Shown: positions 11,404 through 19,721 of the stretch, one piece after another
Numbering within the stretch: position 1 is the first letter of the stretch
How the letters are laid out: every line of letters begins with the position of its first letter
Origin: Actinomycetes bacterium
GTDB lineage: Bacteria > Actinomycetota > Acidimicrobiia > Acidimicrobiales > Acidimicrobiaceae
Assembly: GCA_021784675.1 (NCBI GenBank)
Contig: JAJYHR010000081.1
Location: 1-34,312, forward strand
Reading direction: 5' to 3'
Length of the DNA stretch: 34,312 nucleotides
Position numbers and translations under genes: made by a program
Notes under the pieces: model-generated
Told to the model about the DNA's origin: nothing
The model's database searches: none
What the model saw: the letters and a program-made list of their open reading frames with translations, nothing else

Positions 11404-11417
11404 GTAGGACGTCATAC
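11404..11417. promoter_or_regulatory. Candidate regulator operator GTAGGAC|GTCATAC
   Basis: Near-perfect inverted repeat (6 of 7 half-site positions) just downstream of the predicted transcription start. Confidence 0.4.
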
Positions 11418-11511
11418 AACTTTCTCAAGGTTACCGGGAGCAAGGGGCACAGCCGTCCTTCGGAGGAGTGGTCTCGGGGACGAGTCCGCGAGTGGAGAGC
11501 AAGAGGGATCT

Positions 11512-12417
11512 GTGACGGAGCAGGGATGGGTGGCGCGGACCCACGGCATTGCGGCGGGAATCCGGCGAAGGGTTCTTGAGCACGTACTTGCCGAGGGTGA
11601 GGGGTATCTGTCGCAGGCTTGCTCGTCCGCGGAGATCCTGGCGCTGCTGTACGCGCGGATCCTGATGCTTGGGGCCCCGGAGCCGTCCAGATGGGCCGAG
11701 ACGTTCCCGGGCGTTCCCGGGCGTGGTGGAGCCCCTGCCGGGCTGGGAAGGTGGGTTCACGGTGCCGCGGACCCGCGGTTGGACCGGTTGGTGTTCTCAC
11801 CGGCGCACTACGCGCTGCCGCTCTATGCCGCGCTGATCGAGGTTGGGCGGTTACCCGAGAGAGCCTTACGAAGCTTCAATCGCGACGGCTCCACGCTTGA
11901 CATGATCGGAGCCGAGCACTCCCCAGGGTTCGAAGTCACGACCGGTTCGCTTGGTCAAGGGCTGAGCCAGGCGGCGGGAATCGCCACGGCGCGAAAGACC
12001 CGGGGAGAGTCCGGAAGAGTCTGGGTGTTCCTTTCCGATGGCGAGTTCCAGGAGGGGCAGACCTGGGAAGCGCTGGCTAGCGCGTCCTTTTACAACCTGG
12101 GAAACCTGCGTGTTGTGGTAGATGCCAACGGCCAGCAGTGTGACGGGCGGATCTCCGGCGTGCTCGGAATCGAACCCCTCGGTGAGCGGGTCCGGGCGTT
12201 CGGCGCGTATGCCCGGGAGGTCGACGGGCACGACGTCGTCGCCTTGGAGGAGGCGTTGTCTGGTCCGGCCGAGGGTCCGCTTGTCGTCATCGCGAGGACG
12301 GATCCAACGAGGGGACTTCCGGCTCTCAGTAAGCGGAAGATGCTGCATACGGTCCGGCTGGCGAGTGGCGAGGATCGGCGTCCCTACGAGATCGCGTACC
12401 AGGAGATGCTGGGGTGA
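11512..12417 (+). CDS. Transketolase-like, N-terminal (TPP-binding) subunit
   Basis: GAEHSPGFEVTTGSLGQGLSQAAGIA; SDGEFQEGQTWEALASASFYNLGNLRVVVDANGQQCDG; likely GTG start 11512. Confidence 0.9.
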   Translation: MTEQGWVARTHGIAAGIRRRVLEHVLAEGEGYLSQACSSAEILALLYARILMLGAPEPSRWAETFPGVPGRGGAPAGLGRWVHGAADPRLDRLVFSPAHYALPLYAALIEVGRLPERALRSFNRDGSTLDMIGAEHSPGFEVTTGSLGQGLSQAAGIATARKTRGESGRVWVFLSDGEFQEGQTWEALASASFYNLGNLRVVVDANGQQCDGRISGVLGIEPLGERVRAFGAYAREVDGHDVVALEEALSGPAEGPLVVIARTDPTRGLPALSKRKMLHTVRLASGEDRRPYEIAYQEMLG

Positions 12418-13442
12418 GTTTCGAAGTGGTGTCACGACCCCACGTGGAGAGCTTCATCGCATGGGCAAAGGACAAGCCCGAGGTGGTAGTGCTTACGGCC
12501 GACCTTACCAACTCTTGCGAAGTTGGACTCTGGCGGGACACCTATCCCGACAGGTTCTTCTCGCTGGGGATGGCCGAGCAGAATCTCTTGAGCTTCGCCG
12601 GCGGGCTCGCCAGGGAGGGGTATACACCGTTCGTCCACACCTTTTCGGTCTTCCTATACCGCAGGGCCTACGACCAGCTGGCGATGTCGATCGCTTATCC
12701 CAACCTCCGTGTCCGCCTAGTCGGGTTCCTTCCCGGCCTGACAACGCCGGGGGGTGCCACCCACCAGGCGATAGAAGATATCGCCATCATGCGGGCGACG
12801 CCGAACATGACCGTGCTGGAGGTCGGGGACGCGACCGACGTGGAGACGGTCCTCGATGTCGCCCAGTCCGTACCCGGTCCGGTTTACCTGCGCATGCTGC
12901 GCGGTGACGTACCCCGGCTCTTTCCTGCGAGTGATCCCCTCGAGTTCGACAGGGCTCGGGTGCTGAGCGACGGCGATGACGTGACGATCTTCAGCGCGGG
13001 CATCGAAACCGAGCACGCCATGGTTGTGGCGCGCGCGCTTGCCGAGTCGGGCATCGGCGTTCGCCACCTGCACATCTCGACGCACAAACCGTTTGGTGAC
13101 CCGCAGATCCTCTCCAGCGCCGCGCGGGCTCGAGTGGGCGTGGTGACGGTGGAGAACCACACAGTCGTCGGGGGTCTCGGCTCCGCGGTTGCGGAGGTGA
13201 TGGCGGAAGGGGCGGCCGGAAAGCGGCTCGTCCGGGTCGGCATTGGCGATACCTACGCGCACGGAGGGAGCCGGCAGTACCTCCTGGCCGAGTACGGGCT
13301 GGATGCCAGCGGAATCCTCCGGGCGGTCGAATCCTTGCTGGGGTCCCCTACCGGGATCGTCCCCAGCGACCTCGACCGCCTCCGCATGGACCTCGGCTTC
13401 GGCGCGGCCAGCAGGCCGGTGAACGCGGAGGACTCGCTGTGA
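12414..13442 (+). CDS. Transketolase-like, C-terminal (pyrimidine-binding) subunit
   Basis: VVLTADLTNSCEVGLWRDTYPDRFFSLGMAEQNLLSFAGGLAREGYTPFVHTFSVF; GTGA overlap with the preceding gene. Confidence 0.9.
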   Translation: MSFEVVSRPHVESFIAWAKDKPEVVVLTADLTNSCEVGLWRDTYPDRFFSLGMAEQNLLSFAGGLAREGYTPFVHTFSVFLYRRAYDQLAMSIAYPNLRVRLVGFLPGLTTPGGATHQAIEDIAIMRATPNMTVLEVGDATDVETVLDVAQSVPGPVYLRMLRGDVPRLFPASDPLEFDRARVLSDGDDVTIFSAGIETEHAMVVARALAESGIGVRHLHISTHKPFGDPQILSSAARARVGVVTVENHTVVGGLGSAVAEVMAEGAAGKRLVRVGIGDTYAHGGSRQYLLAEYGLDASGILRAVESLLGSPTGIVPSDLDRLRMDLGFGAASRPVNAEDSL

Positions 13443-14587
13443 TCGACTGGAACTGCCGCGTCGAGACGTCGGGGGTCCGGTTCGCGGCCCGATACCAGAT
13501 TTTCGGCGACCCTGCCACCGTTCCCGAGCGGGCCGGCGCTCTGGCGGTCGAGGAGACTATCGAGTTTCCCGCCGACCTGGTGCGGGGAACGGATGTCGGG
13601 AAGCACGTCGTGGGCAGGGTCGAGGCGATCGAGCCGGTGGGGCCGACGGCGACGTCGGCCACGGTCAGCTACGCGGTGGAGGTCGCCGGTGGCGAGCTGC
13701 CTCAGCTGCTTAACGTTCTCTTCGGGAACTGCTCCCTTCTTCCAGGCGTGCGCCTCACGGGCGTCGAGCTGCCTGCCGACCTCCTGGCGTCCTTCGGAGG
13801 GCCAAGATTTGGTCGGCATGGCCTCCGGGACCTCGTAAGCGTGCCAGATCGGCCGCTGCTGGCTACCGCGCTCAAGCCGATGGGCCTCGATGTCAAGAGT
13901 CTCGCGGAGATGTCCGGCACCCTGGTGCGAGCGGGGGTCGATATCATCAAGGACGACCATGGGCTGGCGAACCAGCCGTTCGCGCCCTTCCAGGCTCGCG
14001 TGGAGGCATGCGCGACGGCGGTCACCAAGGCCTGCGAAGCAACGGGGCTCCGGGTCCTTTACTTTCCGTGCGTGAATGCACCGGCGGATCAGCTTTTCGA
14101 ACGGGCACGATTTGCGAAGGAGGCGGGCGCCTCAGGCCTGCTAGTCATACCGGGATTTAGCGGGTTTGACGCCATGAGGGCTCTGGCTGTGGACGATGCG
14201 CTGGGCTTGCCGGTGATGGCGCACCCAGCCTTCCTTGGCTCGTTCGCCACCCATCCTGAAGGTGGAGTTGCCCACGGAGTCCTGTTCGCGACGCTCATGC
14301 GCCTCGCGGGAGCCGACATGTCGATCTTCCCGGGCCATGGCGGCCGGTTCGCGTTTACCAGGGAGGAGTGCGAATCGATCGCAGTCGAGGCCGCATCGCC
14401 GATGGGCGGACTCCGCGAGCTGCTGCCGGTCGTGGGTGGCGGGATGGCGGTCGAGCGCGTGGGCGAGCTCGTTGAGCTTTACGGCCGCGAGTTCGCCCTC
14501 CTGATCGGTGGCGGCCTTCACCGGGGCGATCTGGCCATCAACGTCAAGCGGATCAGAGACGAGGTTTCTCATGTCATTGAGAGATAG
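13439..14587 (+). CDS. RuBisCO-like protein (form IV, RLP)
   Basis: LLATALKPMGLDVKSLAEM, RAGVDIIKDDHGLANQPFAPF, MAHPAFLGSF, LPVVGGGM align to RuBisCO large-chain active-site blocks; GTGA overlap with transketolase C subunit. Confidence 0.9.
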   Translation: MIDWNCRVETSGVRFAARYQIFGDPATVPERAGALAVEETIEFPADLVRGTDVGKHVVGRVEAIEPVGPTATSATVSYAVEVAGGELPQLLNVLFGNCSLLPGVRLTGVELPADLLASFGGPRFGRHGLRDLVSVPDRPLLATALKPMGLDVKSLAEMSGTLVRAGVDIIKDDHGLANQPFAPFQARVEACATAVTKACEATGLRVLYFPCVNAPADQLFERARFAKEAGASGLLVIPGFSGFDAMRALAVDDALGLPVMAHPAFLGSFATHPEGGVAHGVLFATLMRLAGADMSIFPGHGGRFAFTREECESIAVEAASPMGGLRELLPVVGGGMAVERVGELVELYGREFALLIGGGLHRGDLAINVKRIRDEVSHVIER

Positions 14588-14732
14588 GTGCAGGGGAATG
14601 AGGGCGTAACAGAGAGGCAAGGAATCCGGGGAAACTTGCCCGAGTTTCGAGGGCAATGATCCGGTGAACACGGGAAATGGGGGAGTAACGGTTATGGATA
14701 GGCGTATCCGGATACAAAGGGGGAAGGTCGTA

Positions 14733-15779
14733 ATGAAGTCTAGAGTGTGGGCAACTTCGGTCGCCGCGGCGGCCTTGCTGGCAGCCTGCGGGTCAACGTC
14801 CGCTTCAAGCAAGTCACAGAGCACGGTTCAGAAGCTGCACAAGCTTACCGTTGGGGTCGTCATGTACGACTCGACAGGACCGTTCTTCAGCACGTGGGCG
14901 CGGGGTGTGAAGGCGGAGGCTTCCGCGCTCGGGATATCGCTCGACTTCGCGGGTGCCAATGCCGATGAGGCGACGCAATCGCTGTACGTGCGCGATGACA
15001 TAGGTCGGGTGCAGGGAATGCTCGTTGGCTGGGGGTACAACCCGACCCTCAACCCGGTCATAGACCAGGCCATCAGCCACGGGGTCAAGGTTGCGTCCTA
15101 CGGGATCCAGCCGAGCAACCCGGGTGTCTACCAGGTGCACCAGAAGGACGCTGTGATCGCGCAGCTCTCCATCGGTCAGCTGAACGACTGGATACATGGC
15201 AGCGGGGACGTGATCTATATCAACGTTGGTGGTATCTACCCGCTCGATGTCAGGAACGGGGTCTGGCAGGCGTACCTGGCGTCCCATCCCAGCGTCCACC
15301 AGGTGGCCCATGTCGGCGAGTTGAATGCGACCACGGTGACCACGGTGGCCTCGGAGGTCGAGGCGGCCCTGCTCGCGAACCCGAACGTCAAGGCCATCTT
15401 CGCCCCCTACGACGCGTTCGCTCAGGGTGCGACGATCGCGGTCAACCACCTCGGGAGGCAGAGCACGGTGAAGATCTTCGGGGCGGACACCTCGACGACC
15501 GATATCGGCATCATGACGGCCGCGAACAGCCCGTGGATCGCAAGTGGCGCCAGCTACGCGTACACCGACGGCGCGGTAGCCCTTCGGACGGTGGTGATGG
15601 CGGCCATGGGGAGCAAGATAAGCCACCATGTCTACATACCGCCGGTACTGATCACTAGCTCGTTCCTGCTCTCCCATCACGTGACCGCCTCCTCGCAACT
15701 GCTGAAGTACTTCCCGACTCTGACGACGAGCAACCTTGCGTGCGCACCGTACATGAAGTCGGAACACGCGTGCCTGTGA
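14733..15779 (+). CDS. Sugar ABC transporter substrate-binding lipoprotein (RbsB/periplasmic-binding type 1)
   Basis: Signal peptide with lipobox LLAACGS; KLTVGVVMYDSTGPFFSTWARGVKAEASALGI; VKAIFAPYDAFAQGA; ATG 14733 with ggggaagg RBS. Confidence 0.9.
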   Translation: MKSRVWATSVAAAALLAACGSTSASSKSQSTVQKLHKLTVGVVMYDSTGPFFSTWARGVKAEASALGISLDFAGANADEATQSLYVRDDIGRVQGMLVGWGYNPTLNPVIDQAISHGVKVASYGIQPSNPGVYQVHQKDAVIAQLSIGQLNDWIHGSGDVIYINVGGIYPLDVRNGVWQAYLASHPSVHQVAHVGELNATTVTTVASEVEAALLANPNVKAIFAPYDAFAQGATIAVNHLGRQSTVKIFGADTSTTDIGIMTAANSPWIASGASYAYTDGAVALRTVVMAAMGSKISHHVYIPPVLITSSFLLSHHVTASSQLLKYFPTLTTSNLACAPYMKSEHACL

Positions 15780-15799
15780 CACGGGAGCACGGGAGCGTC

Positions 15800-15825
15800 G
15801 GTCCCCCGACAGCCGGCGGGGGACC
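15800..15825 (+). promoter_or_regulatory. Intercistronic GC-rich hairpin GGTCCCCCG-(8 nt)-CGGGGGACC
   Basis: Perfect 9-bp inverted repeat between SBP stop and ATPase start. Confidence 0.6.
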
Positions 15826-15847
15826 AGGGGTTCGGGTGTAGCCGGGA

Positions 15848-17443
15848 ATGGTTCACTTCGCTGGTGAGGGGATCGGCAAGATCTACGGTAGCGCAGAGGT
15901 CCTCCACGGCTGCTCGGTGGAGCTTCACGGCGGCCGCATAACCGGCCTTGTCGGGAGCAATGGAGCGGGGAAGTCGACCCTGATCCGGATCCTCTGCGGC
16001 GCCGAGCGGCCGAGTCGCGGGCGGTTGAGCTGGAACGGGAACGAGGTCAGCTTCGCGGGACCGCGGGATGCGAAGCGGCGCGGCATCGAGGTGGTCCACC
16101 AGAATGTCGCGCTTGGCTTGCTCCCGGGAAGGAGCGTTGCAGAGAACCTTATGCTTGACGCGCTGGCGGGGAAGCAGTGCCCGGTGCTGGTGAGCCGAGC
16201 GTGGTTCGAGTCCGCCGCATCCCAGATGCTGGGGAGCCATCTCTTCAGCTTCGACCCGGAGAGATCTATCGACGATCTCAGCGTGGCGGAGAGGCAAGAG
16301 GTCGTCCTGGCGCGCGCAATCGCCCAACAAGCGAGCGTGATGATCCTGGACGAGCCTACTGCCAGCTTGTCGGAGCGAGAGGCGGGCGTCCTGTTCGAAC
16401 GGCTTCGGCACCTGCGCGACCAGGGCGTGGCGGTGATGGTGGTCTCGCACAGGTTGGGCGAGGTTAGCCAGATCTGCGACAGCGTGTTCGTTCTCCGCGA
16501 CGGGGTGGTGGTGGACAGGCTCGAGGCGCGGGACGGAGCCCTGCTGGACGTGGGGCGGATGGCGATGGGAATCATCGGCGAGGCAAGGGTGAGCGCGGCT
16601 CGACTCGGGGGCGGGTTCTCCGGGTCGGACCGCACGGCACCAACTGCGGTGGAAGGCTCGACGAGGGCCGGAGAAGTGGCGCTCGAAGGTGTGGGCATTC
16701 GTCCCCACCCGCAAGGACCGGAGGTGCACATCTCCGTCCATTACGGCGAGGTTCTCGGACTTACCGGCCTGGTCGGAGCGGGAAAGACCGAGCTCCTAGA
16801 GCAGCTTGTCGGCGTTCGCCCGCTTGCTAGCGGGGAGGTATCGCATCGCGGGCAACCGCTTCAGGGCTCGGGAATCGCCGCCGCTATCGCGACAGGGATC
16901 GGGTTCGTTCCGGAGGATCGGACCCGATCGGCCATCTTTCCCGGGTGGTCGGTCAGGCGGCACCGGACGATCCCCTTCCTGAAGCGATTCTGCCGGCACG
17001 GGCTCGTACACGCGGGAAGGGAGGCGCGTGCCGGCGAGGATCTGATGGACCGTTTCGACGTGCGGGGAGGCCGCTCCGATATTGCGGTCGACTTCCTCTC
17101 CGGGGGCAACCAGCAGAAGGTGATCGTGACGCGGTGGCTTGCGGAAGGGGTCGACGTGCTGGTGCTGGACGAGCCGTTTACCGGCGTCGATATCGGCGCG
17201 CGTGGCGACATAGGGGCCCAGTTGAGGTGGTTCGCGAGGGAGCATTCGAAGGCGATACTGGTGGCATCCTCGGATCCGCGGGAGGTTGTCGAGGTTGCCG
17301 ATCGGGTGATGGTGCTGGTGGACGGGCGGGTCGCGTGGGAGGGTCCGGTTGGCGACGACACGTTGAGCAGCGTAGGGAGAGCGATCGCATCCACCGGCGA
17401 CCGCGAAGCAGGCGCTACCGGGACGGTAGAGGGGGAGTCATGA
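15848..17443 (+). CDS. Sugar ABC transporter ATP-binding protein (RbsA type, tandem ABC domains)
   Basis: Two Walker A motifs (GSNGAGKST, GLVGAGKTE), LSVAERQEV and LSGGNQQKV signatures, VMILDEPTASL and VLVLDEPFTGVD Walker B. Confidence 0.95.
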   Translation: MVHFAGEGIGKIYGSAEVLHGCSVELHGGRITGLVGSNGAGKSTLIRILCGAERPSRGRLSWNGNEVSFAGPRDAKRRGIEVVHQNVALGLLPGRSVAENLMLDALAGKQCPVLVSRAWFESAASQMLGSHLFSFDPERSIDDLSVAERQEVVLARAIAQQASVMILDEPTASLSEREAGVLFERLRHLRDQGVAVMVVSHRLGEVSQICDSVFVLRDGVVVDRLEARDGALLDVGRMAMGIIGEARVSAARLGGGFSGSDRTAPTAVEGSTRAGEVALEGVGIRPHPQGPEVHISVHYGEVLGLTGLVGAGKTELLEQLVGVRPLASGEVSHRGQPLQGSGIAAAIATGIGFVPEDRTRSAIFPGWSVRRHRTIPFLKRFCRHGLVHAGREARAGEDLMDRFDVRGGRSDIAVDFLSGGNQQKVIVTRWLAEGVDVLVLDEPFTGVDIGARGDIGAQLRWFAREHSKAILVASSDPREVVEVADRVMVLVDGRVAWEGPVGDDTLSSVGRAIASTGDREAGATGTVEGES

Positions 17444-18576
17444 ACGTGCAAACACCAGAAAGTGACACCACGTTGGAGGAACGGTCATCGATGCCGGCGG
17501 GGATCTCTCGCGAGCGGCGGCACTCCGATCGGAAGCTCATGCTTTCGCAGATGAGCTTGAAATACGGCCTTGTCAGCGTGTTTCTGGCGATGATGGTTGG
17601 ATTCTGGATGCTCTTGCCAGCCTTTGGGTCTATGAGCAATATCTGGGTCATCCTGGAGTCGATGGCGATCGTGGTTGTGGCGGCGCTAGGGGTGACTTTT
17701 TCGCTTGCGGTGGGCGGCTGGGACCTGTCGATCGGATCCAACATCAGCTTCGTCGTCATGGTCGGCGCGATCTTTCTTGTCGAGTTCAACTCGGGCGCGG
17801 TAGTCGCGCTGGTCGCTTGCCTTGCCACGGGCCTCCTGATCGGCGGTGTGAATGCGCTGCTGATTGTCAAGGGGAAGGTCCCCGACATGATCGCCACCCT
17901 TGGAACGATGTTCGTCTTCCAGGGCTTGGCGCTCGTGATCGCCGGGGGCAACAACATCGCACCCGGGATGACGCTAGCCAACGGGCGCACGGCGCCAGGG
18001 GCGATGGGGGCGGTCTTCAACTGGATCGGAAACGGGACGATCGGGCTCGGGATCCCGGGCTTGGTGGTGATCCTTGCCGCCACGGTGGTGGCCGTCTTCG
18101 TCCTTCTGGAGCTAAGCCGCTTCGGCAGGACCATGTACGCCCTCGGCATCAACCGGGAGGCTGCTCGCCTTGCCGGAGTTCCGGTGAACCGCTACCGCGC
18201 CGCAGCCTACCTGCTCTCGGGCCTCCTGGGGGGAGTGGCGGGCGTGATGCTCCTCGGGCTGCTGGGCAACGGCCAGGTTAACGCGGGGAGCCCGTACCTG
18301 CTCGAGTGCGTTGCCGCGGCGCTTATCGCCTATGCCTTCCTGGGCCTCAAGAGGCCATCGGTTCAGGGGACGGTGTTCGGAGCGCTCTTCGTGTCGGTCG
18401 TGATCAACGGGTTGACGATGTTCAACGTCCCCTACTATGCGGAGGACACGACCTATGGTCTGCTCCTCATGCTGGCGCTGATCCTGACGTTCTCGGTGGG
18501 TGGTAGGAGCCAGCCCACCGGATCGTGGCTGCTTCGAGGGAGGATTGCCAGGAGGCGGGGAGTTCCGGCGCCCTAG
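17440..18576 (+). CDS. Sugar ABC transporter permease (RbsC type)
   Basis: VGGWDLSIGSNISFVVMVGA, VKGKVPDMIATLGTMFVFQGLALV, ALGINREAARLAGVPV; ATGA overlap with ATPase. Confidence 0.93.
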   Translation: MNVQTPESDTTLEERSSMPAGISRERRHSDRKLMLSQMSLKYGLVSVFLAMMVGFWMLLPAFGSMSNIWVILESMAIVVVAALGVTFSLAVGGWDLSIGSNISFVVMVGAIFLVEFNSGAVVALVACLATGLLIGGVNALLIVKGKVPDMIATLGTMFVFQGLALVIAGGNNIAPGMTLANGRTAPGAMGAVFNWIGNGTIGLGIPGLVVILAATVVAVFVLLELSRFGRTMYALGINREAARLAGVPVNRYRAAAYLLSGLLGGVAGVMLLGLLGNGQVNAGSPYLLECVAAALIAYAFLGLKRPSVQGTVFGALFVSVVINGLTMFNVPYYAEDTTYGLLLMLALILTFSVGGRSQPTGSWLLRGRIARRRGVPAP

Positions 18577-18680
18577 GGAGCGTTGCTGCGGCAGAACGCG
18601 CGGGGAGATCAAGGCTTTCAGAGTTGGAATGAAGGCGAGCTTGAGATGGAATACGAGTAAGTAGGAGGGTGTGGCAGAGG

Positions 18681-19721
18681 ATGCGAGAAGAGCTCCGACC
18701 AGTTTCGTGGACCGGGAAGGCGATCCGCCTGATCGATCAGACGGCGCTTCCAGGAGAGATGACTTACCTGGAGATTAGCGATATCGACAGCCTTGTTGAA
18801 GCGATCCAGCGGCTCAGCGTACGTGGCGCACCGGCGCTTGGAGCGGTGGGCGCGCTCGGTGTTGCGGTCGCCATGCAGCAGCGTGAACGCGAGGGCTGGG
18901 ACGTAGAGGCGTTTTCCAGCGCCCTGGACCGGCTGCGCAACGCCCGGCCGACCGCACGGAACCTGGCTTGGGGGGTCGACGCGGTAGCGGGGATGGTCGA
19001 GCTTGGCGAGGCCGCGGTGATCGGCGAGGCATTGAAGCTCATAGCAGAGGACGAGGCGAACAATCACGAGATCGGCCGGCTCGGTGCGGATTGGATACTC
19101 TCCCGAGTTCGGAACCGGCCGGTCAACGTGCTTACCCACTGCAACACGGGGGCGCTGGCGACGACTGGCTGGGGAACCGCCCTCGGGATCGTCAGGGAGC
19201 TCCACCGGCGAGGGGCGCTCGGGGTAGTGTACGTGGACGAGACCAGACCCCTGCTGCAGGGTGCTCGGTTGACGGCCTTCGAACTTGGCCGGGAGGGGAT
19301 CCCTCACTTCGTGCAGGCCGATGCGGCCGCGGCAAGCACGATCCTCTCGGGCAAGGCGGATGTGGCCATCATTGGCGCGGACCGCATCGCCGCCAACGGT
19401 GACACCGCAAACAAGATCGGCTCGCTCGCGGTTGCCCTTGCGGCGCGCGAAGGCCAGATCCCCTTCGTAGTCGCGGCCCCGGAGTCCACCGTCGACGTGG
19501 CCACGCCGAGTGGAGATTTCATCCCAATCGAATACCGCTCGGAGGCCGAGGTGCTCTCTTGGGCAGGCGTACCGGTTGCGCCCGAGGGCAGCCGGGGCTA
19601 CAATCCCGCCTTCGACGTGACGCCGGGGAGGCTGGTGAGTGCCCTCGTAACCGAGGAGCGTGTTCTCGAGGTCGCCACCGGCGAGGTGCCGGCGCCTGCG
19701 CAGGAGGTAACCGCGCCATGA
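18681..19721 (+). CDS. mtnA: MtnA-family aldose-1-phosphate isomerase (S-methyl-5-thioribose-1-phosphate isomerase-like)
   Basis: VRGAPALGAVGALGVAVAM, HCNTGALATTGWGTALGIVREL, DETRPLLQGARLTAFEL, IIGADRIAANGDTANKIG, YNPAFDVTPGRLVSALVTE; track gives GTG 18669, ATG 18681 equally possible. Confidence 0.93.
   Translation: MREELRPVSWTGKAIRLIDQTALPGEMTYLEISDIDSLVEAIQRLSVRGAPALGAVGALGVAVAMQQREREGWDVEAFSSALDRLRNARPTARNLAWGVDAVAGMVELGEAAVIGEALKLIAEDEANNHEIGRLGADWILSRVRNRPVNVLTHCNTGALATTGWGTALGIVRELHRRGALGVVYVDETRPLLQGARLTAFELGREGIPHFVQADAAAASTILSGKADVAIIGADRIAANGDTANKIGSLAVALAAREGQIPFVVAAPESTVDVATPSGDFIPIEYRSEAEVLSWAGVPVAPEGSRGYNPAFDVTPGRLVSALVTEERVLEVATGEVPAPAQEVTAP

Noticed and set aside
11400-11511. 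Riboswitch or hammerhead-like ribozyme in the operon leader
   Set aside because: No recognisable TPP, SAM or hammerhead core (no CUGAUGA...GAAA) by eye; Infernal/Rfam scan would be decisive.
13439-14587. True RuBisCO / CO2 fixation
   Set aside because: Loop-6 lysine and other catalytic residues are not preserved; no small subunit or phosphoribulokinase.
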